A stretch of 55,665 nt of DNA from a virus, in the IMG/VR virus record IMGVR_UViG_3300020156_000035, positions 1-55,665 of that record; one strand, 5' to 3'. Below are positions 37,703 to 45,387 of the stretch, in pieces. The notes below the pieces were generated by a model. It was not told the DNA's origin, ran no database searches, and saw only the letters and a program-made list of their open reading frames with translations. The stretch's first letter is position 1. The number at the start of each line of letters is the position of its first letter. The translations under genes and the position numbers were made by a program.

Positions 37703-37869
37703 TTGAGCGCACCCATCACGATCAGCACCGACCCGACCGCGCCTATTACAATCCCTAGCCCGACGCCGGTGATCAGCGCACCCCACTTCTCGCCGTTGGC
37801 GTTTTTGCGCCGGTTGTATAACCAGATCCCTACACCGATTGCCATGAGCAGAAAACCCCAAATGTCCAT
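37699..37869 (-). CDS. Minus-strand membrane protein (moron candidate)
   Basis: A 56-residue protein on the strand opposite to the surrounding late genes; GGAGG before the ATG. Two hydrophobic segments (FLLMAIGVGIWLY and LITGVGLGIVIGAVGSVLIV). Its stop overlaps the stop of the plus gene. A single gene with its own promoter against the late transcript is the hallmark of a moron, often expressed in the lysogen. Function unknown. Confidence 0.6.
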   Translation of the reverse strand: MDIWGFLLMAIGVGIWLYNRRKNANGEKWGALITGVGLGIVIGAVGSVLIVMGALN

Positions 37870-37883
37870 GTTTCCTCCGTGAG

Positions 37884-37900
37884 TTGTACTGCTATTGTAC
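37884..37900 (-). promoter_or_regulatory. Putative moron promoter/operator
   Basis: On the minus strand TACAAT (37899-37894) can serve as -10; the -35 is weak. Two TTGTAC copies (37884-37889 and 37895-37900, plus strand) spaced 11 bases form both a direct repeat and GTAC dyads, suggesting a regulator site over the -10. Confidence 0.45.
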
Positions 37901-37940
37901 AGCAAAAGCGGATAAGGGATAATGAGAGGGGAGGGTAGAT

Positions 37941-38171
37941 ATGCGTGATCAAGCAATGGGCACACTTGATAATCAGGTAAAAACAACGGTATCGGTCGAG
38001 GTGCGCGGGTGGAAAACCATCCAGGCGCTTTTGACCGACTTGCAGGAGAGCGGCGAACTAGAGCGCATTATTCGCCGGTCCATCCAGGAGGTTGCGGACG
38101 AGATGGCGGGCAAGCGAGTGCAGCCGGTGTTTGGACTGAACAACAAAGAGATCATGCGGGAAGTGATGTAG
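37941..38171 (+). CDS. Small hypothetical protein
   Basis: A 76-residue protein; GAGGG before the ATG. VEVRGWKTIQALLTDLQESG suggests an alpha/beta fold like that of small virion or tail-assembly proteins. It is closed by the terminator at 38191. Function unknown. Confidence 0.5.
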   Translation: MRDQAMGTLDNQVKTTVSVEVRGWKTIQALLTDLQESGELERIIRRSIQEVADEMAGKRVQPVFGLNNKEIMREVM

Positions 38172-38190
38172 AAGACACGCAAGGAAATTG

Positions 38191-38212
38191 GCCCCGGAAA
38201 CGGGGCTTTTTT
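38191..38212 (+). terminator. Rho-independent terminator
   Basis: GCCCCG-GAAA-CGGGGC with a T-run to 38212. It ends the terminase/portal transcript, so the capsid gene needs the promoter at 39673 or read-through. Confidence 0.9.
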
Positions 38213-38225
38213 GTTATATTGCCTA

Positions 38226-38254
38226 TTGACAGGTAATGTATACAGTTGTATACT
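38226..38254 (+). promoter_or_regulatory. Near-consensus promoter with GTATAC repeats
   Basis: TTGACA (38226-38231), 17 bases, TATACT (38249-38254). GTATAC occurs twice four bases apart (38238-38243 and 38248-38253), the second over the -10; each is a palindrome. This is a strong promoter that is probably repressed by a dyad-binding protein. It drives the small cassette 38283-39638 inside the late region. Confidence 0.8.
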
Positions 38255-38282
38255 AGATATATAACAGACGGAGGGAAACGAG

Positions 38283-38486
38283 ATGACAGCAACCCAGACA
38301 ATCAACGAACTGAACAACCGCTACCAGAAGCACTTGACCGTTATCCGCGCACAGGCCCGCAACATGAACATGAAACAGGCCGCACAGTTCATCAAGGAAA
38401 TGGAAGCTGATCATCTGATGGAAGCGGTCGATATTATGGCCCGCCGCTTGGCGATCCGCGAAATGAAGGCCGAAGGGCTGATGTAG
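38283..38486 (+). CDS. Small helical protein, first in a regulated cassette
   Basis: A 67-residue protein; GGAGGG before the ATG. Entirely helical (LNNRYQKHLTVIRAQARNMN). It could be the DNA-binding regulator of the GTATAC sites, but no clear HTH is seen. Function unknown. Confidence 0.55.
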   Translation: MTATQTINELNNRYQKHLTVIRAQARNMNMKQAAQFIKEMEADHLMEAVDIMARRLAIREMKAEGLM

Positions 38487-38496
38487 GAGAGTGGGG

Positions 38497-38754
38497 ATGT
38501 TTACAAAATTTCGATCCCTTACCCGTGAGGGCAACCAGTGGCGCAACCCGAATAACGGGTATGTGTACACGCTGAGTAAGGTTAGCGGTCAGCATCGTGT
38601 GATCACCTATCATTACCACCATAGCGACTATCGCAAGTGTGTAAACGGTGTCACGCTGTACGATGGCGATAAAGCGATTGCATCCGGTAAGGCGGCATGG
38701 GTGAAGTTCGCAGAACTTACCGGGGATAAGATCGCTCAAATGATGGCGAGGTAG
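38497..38754 (+). CDS. Small hypothetical protein
   Basis: An 85-residue, beta-rich protein (NNGYVYTLSKVSGQHRVITY). ATG at 38497 after AGGAG; a GTG two codons before is possible. Part of the cassette 38283-39638. Function unknown. Confidence 0.5.
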   Translation: MFTKFRSLTREGNQWRNPNNGYVYTLSKVSGQHRVITYHYHHSDYRKCVNGVTLYDGDKAIASGKAAWVKFAELTGDKIAQMMAR

Positions 38755-38755
38755 C

Positions 38756-39142
38756 ATGACAGAATGTAAGCAGGAGATTGCGGACAGGATTTGCGCCGAT
38801 TACCCGTTTGGTATCACGCAAGTTTTAGCCGTGTATGACGCTGTAGGGGAAAGCGAGGAATTGACAAGGCGTGTACTTGACTTGGCGGTTAGCACTGGGA
38901 CGGAAGACCCAATGCGGCTTACAAGTATTGTTGTTCCGGCTGTCGTTATTGATTGGGATTACGACGCATTTGACACGGACGGTCAATCGAAATTTTGGCT
39001 TTATGAACTATTGACCGCCGGTGATCCTCTTCCTGAATACGTCCGCATTACCGGGCATCCCTGGCCCGGAAAGAGCCTGAATAATGCAATGGCTAAGTTG
39101 ATAGATGCGGATCAGGCTATTTATGAACTTATGGATAAATAA
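38756..39142 (+). CDS. Hypothetical protein
   Basis: A 128-residue, acidic alpha/beta protein (VLDLAVSTGTEDPMRLTSIV; SLNNAMAKLIDADQAIYELM). Its stop overlaps the next start (TAATG). Function unknown. Confidence 0.5.
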   Translation: MTECKQEIADRICADYPFGITQVLAVYDAVGESEELTRRVLDLAVSTGTEDPMRLTSIVVPAVVIDWDYDAFDTDGQSKFWLYELLTAGDPLPEYVRITGHPWPGKSLNNAMAKLIDADQAIYELMDK

Positions 39143-39342
39143 TGTCACCACGTAAAGCGAATCATTCAGAAGCCAATCCCGTATTTACCTTTCGTGGCCC
39201 TGCTGAAATGATGCGTCAGCTTGACGAGTTATGCCAACTGTACGCGATGAACCGCAACCAGCTGATTTTGATGTTAATTGCTAAAGAATACGGGGCGAAG
39301 ATTGAGACAACTCAACCGCAAACCAAAAGTGAGGCCGAATGA
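39142..39342 (+). CDS. Ribbon-helix-helix-like small protein
   Basis: A 66-residue protein. VFTFRGPAEMMRQLDELCQL followed by YAMNRNQLILMLIAKEYG has the strand-helix-helix order of RHH DNA-binding proteins. Candidate binder of the GTATAC dyads at the cassette promoter. Function inferred. Confidence 0.55.
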   Translation: MSPRKANHSEANPVFTFRGPAEMMRQLDELCQLYAMNRNQLILMLIAKEYGAKIETTQPQTKSEAE

Positions 39343-39638
39343 GTAACAAACCTTGTCCAATATGTGCCAGTGAAGCCAATGACGAAACGGAAGAACACGG
39401 CTACGGAAAGTTTGTGGACGTTGTATCCTGCTCTAATCCCGACTGCCCGTTGTTTGAGTGCTGGATGGTTCCTGTCAGATGGAACACGCGCCCAATTGAA
39501 GATGAACTACGGGCAGAAGTGCGCGAACTAGACGCGGAACGGGCCGCGCTGATCAACGCCGGGGATGCGCTGTACGATAACGCCGAATATTTACCAGAAG
39601 ACATTTTGGCCGAGTGGCGAAAGGCGCGGGGGAAATAG
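39339..39638 (+). CDS. Lar-like restriction alleviation protein
   Basis: A 99-residue protein with the Lar layout: KPCPICASEA at the start, a second Cys pair (VSCSNPDCPL) and VRWNTRP; then a helical tail. Lar-type proteins reduce cutting by host type I restriction. With the methyltransferase at 23484 it would give the phage two anti-restriction devices. Confidence 0.6.
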   Translation: MSNKPCPICASEANDETEEHGYGKFVDVVSCSNPDCPLFECWMVPVRWNTRPIEDELRAEVRELDAERAALINAGDALYDNAEYLPEDILAEWRKARGK

Positions 39639-39672
39639 TAATTGCAAATGAAAACCTTTTTCATTTTCACTA

Positions 39673-39701
39673 TTGCATAGAACAATAATTCGTGCTACAC
39701 T
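39673..39701 (+). promoter_or_regulatory. Promoter with SOS-like operator, second copy
   Basis: TTGCAT (39673-39678), 17 bases, TACACT (39696-39701), with TGC before the -10. The spacer AGAACAATAATTCGTGC aligns with that of the promoter at 1010 and holds a degenerate GAAC-N4-(A/G)TTC box. It drives the tRNA-like RNA and possibly the capsid gene. Confidence 0.7.
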
Positions 39702-39706
39702 AGGAA

Positions 39707-39998
39707 TTGACATTCACCGTGCTGGAACTGGCATACAGGGATAGACGGCAAGATAAAAATAGCGAAGGTATAAAAGCTCGACCGGCGTAAAACCTAGATT
39801 GGGGGTTCGAATCCCCTCGGTGAATGTCAAAGTGAAAAACAATTTACCCATGGAAATGGGGCGCTTGTTTGTGAAATAAGCATAGGCCCGGTGAGGGCAG
39901 ACGAACCCACAAACGAGTAAGACGCACTAGGCTGACAGGACAAGCGGCGTGTTTGTTGAGGATCACATTTGATCCCCGATGAACACGCCGCTTTTTGT
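39707..39998 (+). ncRNA. RNA with tRNA-like domain and structured tail
   Basis: Bases 39707-39719 pair perfectly with 39818-39830 (13 pairs). Inside lie a class II-type D arm (TGCTGGAACTGGCATACAG) and a clean T arm (GGGGG-TTCGAAT-CCCCT, 39801-39817). The ~61 bases between them give no normal anticodon stem-loop, and no CCA end follows. The tail has CCCAT-GGAA-ATGGG (39847-39860), a ten-pair helix 39864-39873/39908-39917 around GCCC-GGTGA-GGGC (39886-39898), and the terminator. A plain tRNA is unlikely. The rest of the gap to 40023 is leader of the capsid gene. Confidence 0.65.
39942..39998 (+). terminator. Branched terminator of the tRNA-like RNA
   Basis: AAGCGGCGTGTT (39942-39953) and AACACGCCGCTT (39982-39993) pair over 12 bases, with an inner stem GGATCA/TGATCC (39960-39965/39970-39975), followed by TTTTTG. 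It lies 25 bases before the capsid gene start. Confidence 0.85.
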
Positions 39999-40022
39999 TT
40001 ACCAACTTTTACAGGTGGAAAC

Positions 40023-42611
40023 GTGACGGAACAGACCGATACCAAAGCCAGCTACAGCCCGCCCGATGCCGTGCGCAACAATGCCCGGCGCGGGTTGGAA
40101 CTGCGCGAGAAGTGGGGACGCGGCGGGTTGAGCACGCAGGAAGCCGGCGAGCAGGGCATTGGTTCGGGTGTGGCGCGAGCCAGCAACCTTGCCAACGGTG
40201 ACGGGGTGAGCCTCGCAACCGTCCGGCGCATGGCTGCGTTTTTCTCCCGTCACGAGGGAAATTACAAGCCGGATAAGAAAGAGGACGATGGCGGACCGAC
40301 CGCCGGAACGATTGCCTATCTTCTTTGGGGTGGGGCCGCCGGTAGACGGTGGGCGGAAGGAATACTGAACGATATGGACGAAAACGAAAAGGCGATCAGC
40401 CTGGACAAGCAACTGCAAGCGATCCACCAGACCTTTTACCGGCTGTACAGCGGTATGGGCGCTGGCGGGGCGATGGATTGTGAGTGTTGGGTGGTCGAAA
40501 CCTATGACACGCACATCATCGCCCGTATGAGTGAGAAATACTACCGCGTGCCCTACACTGTGGAAGGGGAGGGGGTGACCTTTGCCCCCGCCGCTGAATG
40601 GCAGATGGTTGAGGAAAAGCGCGAGTGGGTGGATGTGGTCAAGGCGCTGAAAGCCGGCGCGCGCAACAGCGCCAGCGACGCGGCCCGGCTGCAAGCCATC
40701 CACGATCTTGCTGTAGAGAACGGCGCGGTTTGTGTTGCCGCAGAACCTGCCACGATGGATAGCATGAACACGCTCAAGGCCGTCAGCGAAACCGACGACG
40801 AGCTGCGCGTGGCCAACTACATCGTGCTGTTCAACCGCCGCGACCTGGAAGGCATCGGCAGCTCCCGCGTCAACCCGGACGGCACGACCGGCGAGCAGTT
40901 TGCCCCTGACGTGGACCTGGACAGCGACTACACCAAGGCGGGCGTGCTGTACGTGGATTGGGAACACGGCGCGGACCCGGAAAAGACCGGCAGCGACGAG
41001 CACAACATCCTGGGCTTTGTCGATTGGAAGACTGCCAAACGCGACGAGCAGGGCGTGTTTGTCGAGCGCGTTTTGAACCGCCGCAACCAGTACGTCAAGT
41101 GGCTCGAACCACTGATCCGCGAGGGCATTGTCGGCAATTCGAGTGAGGCCGTACCCGGCAAGGTCAAAAAGACCCAGGACGGGCGCATCACCCGCTGGCC
41201 GCTCAAGCGCGACAGCCTGACCGTCACGCCCATGCAGCCGGAAATGATCACCGAGAACCAGCTGTCCGCGCTCAAGGCGTTGGGGCTGATCAAGGACAAA
41301 CCAAGTGTAACACCTGGCACTACCACGGCGGAGGCCGCGCCAGAGGCCGCGAACCATGCGGCGGCGGGCGAACCGGAAGACGCGCCAGAACCCCTTACCA
41401 GTACGTTATCTGTGGAGAAAAAAGCAATGGAACTGACCGAAGAAAAACTGAGCGAGATGATCGCAAGCGCCTCCGCCGCTGCTGCAACCAAAGCGGTTGA
41501 GGAAATGAAAAAGGCCGCACCGGCCACCAGCACGGCGGGCGTGGTTGTGACCCACGACGAAGCCGACAACCTGTTTGAGAGCATTGCCGAGCAGTGCAAG
41601 GCGGTCAAAGCCTGGGAAACCAGCAAGGGCGGCGTCAAGGACCCGCGCCTGTCCCGCCTGGGCCAGAAGGCCCTGGGCGCTTCCGAGGGTGTGGCTGCTG
41701 ACGGCGGCTTCCTCCTGGAACCCACCTTGCAGGCCGAAATCCTCAAACCCATGCACGAAGAAGGCCCCTTTACCCGTGGCGTGCGCCGCCTGCCGGTTGG
41801 CAACAACTCGAATTACGGCTGGCTCAACGGGGTTGACGAAACCTCCCGCGCCACCGGTTCGCGCTGGGGTGGCATCCAGGGCTACCGCCTGGCCGAAGCC
41901 GGGACCAAGACCGGTTCGCGGCCCAAGTTCCGCCGCATCAGTTGGGAACTGAAAAAGTACGCGGTGCTGTGCTACGCCACCGATGAACTGCTGGCCGATG
42001 CTGCGCAGTTCTCCGCCGTGGTGCGCATGGGCGCGGGCGAGGAACTCAACTTCATGGCGAATGACGACATCATCAACGGCGCTGGGGTGGGTGGTCCGCT
42101 GGGCTTCCTCAACAGTGGCGCGGTGATTGCCGTCGCCAAGGAAGCCGGGCAAGCTGCCGCGACGATCAACAACGTCAACCTGATGAAGATGTGGGCGCGT
42201 GTCCATGCCCGCTCGAAGATGAACGCGGCCTGGTACTACAACACCGACTGCGGCCCGCAGCTGCATCAGATGGCAATGCAGGTGGGAACCAGCGCGCTGG
42301 AACCCCGCTTCGTGACCTACGCCCCCGACGGCTCCCTGCGTATCTACGGCCGCCCGGCGATTGAAACCGAGTTCAACGCCACCGTGGGCGCGCTGGGCGA
42401 CATCGTGGTTGCCGACCTGTCCGAATACCTGTTCTGGGACAAAGACGGGGTACAGGAAGCCTCCTCGATCCACGTCCAGTTCCTCACCGACGAGACGGTC
42501 TTCCGCTTCGTCTACCGCTGCGACGGCCAGCCCTCCATCGCCAGCCCGCTGACCCCCTACAAGGGCAGCAACACGGTTTCGCCTTTCGTTGGCCTCGCCG
42601 CGCGCGCCTAA
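40023..42611 (+). CDS. Fused prohead protease and major capsid protein
   Basis: An 862-residue protein from the GTG at 40023 (AGGTGG six bases upstream; ATGs further up lie in the terminator). Residues ~10-110 are a helical domain often fused to phage proteases (VRNNARRGLELREKWGRGGL). Residues ~250-430 are protease-like, with candidate catalytic His315 (WEHG) and Ser373/374 (GNSSEA). After an Ala/Pro linker come a delta-like helix (MELTEEKLSEMIASASAAAA) and an HK97-fold capsid protein (from VAADGGFLLEPTLQAEILKP). An internal ATG at 41427 with GGAG upstream could give the 394-residue capsid protein alone. Confidence 0.85.
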   Translation: MTEQTDTKASYSPPDAVRNNARRGLELREKWGRGGLSTQEAGEQGIGSGVARASNLANGDGVSLATVRRMAAFFSRHEGNYKPDKKEDDGGPTAGTIAYLLWGGAAGRRWAEGILNDMDENEKAISLDKQLQAIHQTFYRLYSGMGAGGAMDCECWVVETYDTHIIARMSEKYYRVPYTVEGEGVTFAPAAEWQMVEEKREWVDVVKALKAGARNSASDAARLQAIHDLAVENGAVCVAAEPATMDSMNTLKAVSETDDELRVANYIVLFNRRDLEGIGSSRVNPDGTTGEQFAPDVDLDSDYTKAGVLYVDWEHGADPEKTGSDEHNILGFVDWKTAKRDEQGVFVERVLNRRNQYVKWLEPLIREGIVGNSSEAVPGKVKKTQDGRITRWPLKRDSLTVTPMQPEMITENQLSALKALGLIKDKPSVTPGTTTAEAAPEAANHAAAGEPEDAPEPLTSTLSVEKKAMELTEEKLSEMIASASAAAATKAVEEMKKAAPATSTAGVVVTHDEADNLFESIAEQCKAVKAWETSKGGVKDPRLSRLGQKALGASEGVAADGGFLLEPTLQAEILKPMHEEGPFTRGVRRLPVGNNSNYGWLNGVDETSRATGSRWGGIQGYRLAEAGTKTGSRPKFRRISWELKKYAVLCYATDELLADAAQFSAVVRMGAGEELNFMANDDIINGAGVGGPLGFLNSGAVIAVAKEAGQAAATINNVNLMKMWARVHARSKMNAAWYYNTDCGPQLHQMAMQVGTSALEPRFVTYAPDGSLRIYGRPAIETEFNATVGALGDIVVADLSEYLFWDKDGVQEASSIHVQFLTDETVFRFVYRCDGQPSIASPLTPYKGSNTVSPFVGLAARA

Positions 42612-42625
42612 GTCAACCGATTAGC

Positions 42626-42648
42626 CAGGGAGCGGGCCAACCCCGCTC
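42626..42648 (+). other. Hairpin after the capsid gene
   Basis: GGGAGCGGG/CCCGCTCCC (nine pairs, 5-base loop), no T-run, 15 bases after the capsid stop. First of three similar hairpins after successive structural genes; likely protects or tunes the mRNA. Confidence 0.6.
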
Positions 42649-42667
42649 CCACCCATGAGGAAACACC

Positions 42668-43141
42668 ATGATCAACTTGCCTTCCAATTTCAAGATCGTT
42701 GACGCCACCGCCGGGCCTGTCACCACCAATGGCGGCGTGACGCTGGATTATGTCTCGCTCAAAAACGCCCACCGCGCCTGGATCGTCTTGCAGTTCACCC
42801 AGGCTGCCGGGCACGCTACCGCCATCCAGCCCAAAAAGGCGACCGCCGTGGACGGGACGGGCGTTGCCAACATCACCGTTGCCGCAAAGATTTGGGCCAA
42901 CGAAGACACCGCCGCCTCCGACGCGCTGGCTGTTGCCACCGCCGCGACCTCCTACACCCTGACCAACGACATCAAGAAAAAGCTGGTCGTGATCGAAATC
43001 GACCCGGCTTCCCTGGGTGGGGCGGATGTACTGGGCTGCGCGATTGCCGACAGCTCGCAGGCGACCAACTTCGTCTCGGGGATGTACATTCTCGAGCCGC
43101 GCTACCAGCAGGCTTCCCCGCTGACCGCGATCACCGACTAA
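42668..43141 (+). CDS. Head decoration-type structural protein
   Basis: A 157-residue protein; GAGGAAAC before the ATG. Beta-rich, alanine/threonine-rich sequence (HRAWIVLQFTQAAGHATAIQ) and position directly after the capsid gene fit a decoration or head-fibre protein. No catalytic motif. Confidence 0.65.
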   Translation: MINLPSNFKIVDATAGPVTTNGGVTLDYVSLKNAHRAWIVLQFTQAAGHATAIQPKKATAVDGTGVANITVAAKIWANEDTAASDALAVATAATSYTLTNDIKKKLVVIEIDPASLGGADVLGCAIADSSQATNFVSGMYILEPRYQQASPLTAITD

Positions 43142-43156
43142 CCCTCTCTCATTCGT

Positions 43157-43184
43157 CGCTGCCCGGTAGCGGTATCGGGCAGCG
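43157..43184 (+). other. Hairpin after the decoration gene
   Basis: CGCTGCCCG/CGGGCAGCG (nine pairs, 10-base loop), no T-run. Second of the three post-gene hairpins in the head module. Confidence 0.6.
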
Positions 43185-43208
43185 CATCCCAATCATGGAG
43201 ATGCGACA

Positions 43209-43913
43209 ATGGCAATGCACTCGAAATGGATTAACGGCAACCTGGTCTATTATGACGGCCAACGCTGGTTTGACGCCATCGGCCCGACCGCTGCCAAATT
43301 TATCTTCAACTCCGCCCATGTTCCGCTGAGTGGCGCGGATGCCCTGGTGGGCGCGACCGTCACGCTGGTGGAAACCGGCGCTGGTGAAACCACCCTGACC
43401 GCCGTGGGCGGTTGGGAAGGCGGGGCGCTCTCGATCACCACCGACGCCGCCGACAATGACGGGGCTAACATCCAGTTTCAGGAGGCGTTCAAGTTCGCCG
43501 CCGGGAAACCCCTCTACTTTGGCATCAAGCTGCAAGCGACCGAGGCTACGCAGTCCGACTTCATGGCCGGCCTGTGCATCACCAACACCAACCTGCTGGG
43601 CGGCATCAGTGATGGCGCGTACTTCCGCAAGGTGGACGGCGCGACGGCGATTAAGTGGGTGCTCGAAAAGAACACCACGGAAACCGAAAGCACCGAAACC
43701 GTGACCTTTGCCAATGACACCGATGTATGGTTGGAGATCACCTGGGACGGGGCCAACGCCGACTTCTACGTCAACGGCGAGCAGAAAACCCGCCTGGCGC
43801 AGACCAACCTGCCCGATGATGAGTTCCTGGCTCCCTCGCTGCAATTCCTCTCCGGCTCGGTGGGCGCGAAATCGTGCACCGTCAGCCGCTGGGCCTGCAT
43901 CCAGATCAACTAA
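43209..43913 (+). CDS. Head-associated structural protein, lectin-like fold
   Basis: A 234-residue protein. The order of strands (KPLYFGIKLQATEATQSDFM; VWLEITWDGANADFYVNGEQ) is typical of concanavalin/LamG-like sandwich domains. In the head module it may decorate the capsid and bind glycans. Role inferred from fold and position. Confidence 0.6.
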   Translation: MAMHSKWINGNLVYYDGQRWFDAIGPTAAKFIFNSAHVPLSGADALVGATVTLVETGAGETTLTAVGGWEGGALSITTDAADNDGANIQFQEAFKFAAGKPLYFGIKLQATEATQSDFMAGLCITNTNLLGGISDGAYFRKVDGATAIKWVLEKNTTETESTETVTFANDTDVWLEITWDGANADFYVNGEQKTRLAQTNLPDDEFLAPSLQFLSGSVGAKSCTVSRWACIQIN

Positions 43914-43936
43914 CCAACTTCCCTCCCTCCTTGAGC

Positions 43937-43964
43937 GGGCCGGGTGACCTCCTACACCCGGCCC
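43937..43964 (+). other. Hairpin after the lectin-like gene
   Basis: GGGCCGGGTG/CACCCGGCCC (ten pairs, 8-base loop), no T-run. Third of the post-gene hairpins. Confidence 0.6.
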
Positions 43965-43981
43965 AACCGAAAGGATAACCA

Positions 43982-44359
43982 ATGGCCGGAACTGTAACGG
44001 TAAGTGAAGAGTATTTTGGCGGCTTGCTCAAAGTGGACTGGGATTGGTTGAGCACGGCGGGCGGCGCGGCGGACCTGGTGACCGCCAACGCCTACACCGG
44101 GATTGTCACCCGGGCCGTGTTTATCCCCGACAGCGCGGGCACGCAGCCGACGGACCTGTACGACGTGACCGTCACCGACGAGGACGGCGCGGACGTGCTT
44201 TTGGGCCTGGGCGCGAACCTGTCCAACGCCGCCACCGTGCAGAAGCACCAGGGCGACGGGCTGGGCTGTGTCGCCAATGACAAGCTGACGGTCAATGTCA
44301 CCAACGCCGGCAACGCCAAGGGCGGGCGGGTGATTTTGTACATCGCGGATCTGAGGTAA
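43982..44359 (+). CDS. Structural protein
   Basis: A 125-residue beta-rich protein (VTVTDEDGADVLLGLGANLS); AAAGGA before the ATG. Lies between the head decoration genes and the connector genes. Probably a minor virion protein. Confidence 0.55.
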   Translation: MAGTVTVSEEYFGGLLKVDWDWLSTAGGAADLVTANAYTGIVTRAVFIPDSAGTQPTDLYDVTVTDEDGADVLLGLGANLSNAATVQKHQGDGLGCVANDKLTVNVTNAGNAKGGRVILYIADLR

Positions 44360-44362
44360 GCA

Positions 44363-44959
44363 ATGGCGGTAGTCAACGGCTATACATCCCTGGAAGCGGT
44401 AAAGGCGACGCGCAGGATCAAGGTGACGGACACCAGCGACGACGCGCTGCTAGAGCGCCTTATCACCCAGGCCAGCCGCTTCATTGACCAAGAAACCGGG
44501 CGGACCTTCTATGCACGCAGCGAGACACGCTACTATGACGCCCCAGATATTCGTTTTATCTGGCTGGACGATGACCTACTGACCATCACCAGCCTGACCA
44601 ACGGCGACGGGACGGTGATCCCCACCAGTGAGTACTTTACCGAACCGCGCAACACCGCACCCAAGTTTCGCATCTGTCTCAAGGCGGTCAGTTCGACCAC
44701 CTGGGAGGCTGACAGCAACAGCAGCCGGGAAGGGGTGATTGCCGTGGCGGGAACTTGGGGCTACAGCGCCAGCGCACCAGCGGATATTGAAGAGGCTTGT
44801 ATCGAAATCGTTATCAATGCCTATCAAAACCGCTACGGACCAAGCCGCACTCCGGGTGAGGCAACTTCCGGCGGCGCGGGAGGCGCGGTCGCGCCCAACG
44901 ATGTCCCTAACAAGGCCCGCGAAATCATTTCCGGGTATCGGCGCATGGTATTGGCCTAA
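44363..44959 (+). CDS. Head-tail connector (gp6/gp15-like)
   Basis: A 198-residue protein. SLEAVKATRRIKVTDTSDDA then LLERLITQASRFIDQETGRT is the helical start typical of head-completion adaptors, and the C terminus is helical. Position before the gp10-like gene fits. It would sit under the portal. Confidence 0.75.
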   Translation: MAVVNGYTSLEAVKATRRIKVTDTSDDALLERLITQASRFIDQETGRTFYARSETRYYDAPDIRFIWLDDDLLTITSLTNGDGTVIPTSEYFTEPRNTAPKFRICLKAVSSTTWEADSNSSREGVIAVAGTWGYSASAPADIEEACIEIVINAYQNRYGPSRTPGEATSGGAGGAVAPNDVPNKAREIISGYRRMVLA

Positions 44960-45387
44960 TGCAAATCAGGATCACGCTAGAACGCGGGGAACTGGTACGG
45001 CAGGGGGCGCAAAACCTCAACGCCGAAATTCCCCAGGTGGGCCGGCGGCAAATCCGCACCGTGATGGAGCGCGTAAAGCGCCGGATGGAAGCCTACCCAC
45101 CAGAACGCCAGGGACAACGCTATAAGCGCACCGGTAGGTTTTTCCGTTCCTGGGGCATCGACCGAATTGGGAACACCGGGTATCTGATCAAAAACACCGC
45201 CCGCGATCCCCGGACGCGCAAAGAGTACGGACGTTACGTGGTGGGTACGGCCTACGGAACGGGGCAGGCGTGGATGCACAAAGGCCGCTGGGAACTGCTG
45301 CGCGATGTGGTAGAGGAAGAATTACAGCGGTTGCCGCCTGCCGTTGAGCGGGAAATCGCATTGGTGGCGCGGAGGAACAATCTGTGA
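44959..45387 (+). CDS. Head closure/tail completion protein (HK97 gp10-like)
   Basis: A 142-residue protein; TAATG overlap with the connector gene. Basic, with YPPERQGQRYKRTGRFFRSW and an alpha/beta pattern typical of gp10-type proteins that join head and tail. Confidence 0.65.
   Translation: MQIRITLERGELVRQGAQNLNAEIPQVGRRQIRTVMERVKRRMEAYPPERQGQRYKRTGRFFRSWGIDRIGNTGYLIKNTARDPRTRKEYGRYVVGTAYGTGQAWMHKGRWELLRDVVEEELQRLPPAVEREIALVARRNNL

Noticed and set aside
39713-39825. Functional tRNA-Leu
   Set aside because: D and T arms fit, but the middle has no anticodon stem-loop of normal size, the acceptor is 13 pairs and no CCA follows.
39999-42473. Long minus-strand frames opposite the capsid gene
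   Set aside because: They mirror the protease-capsid frame and lack ribosome sites and protein-like composition.
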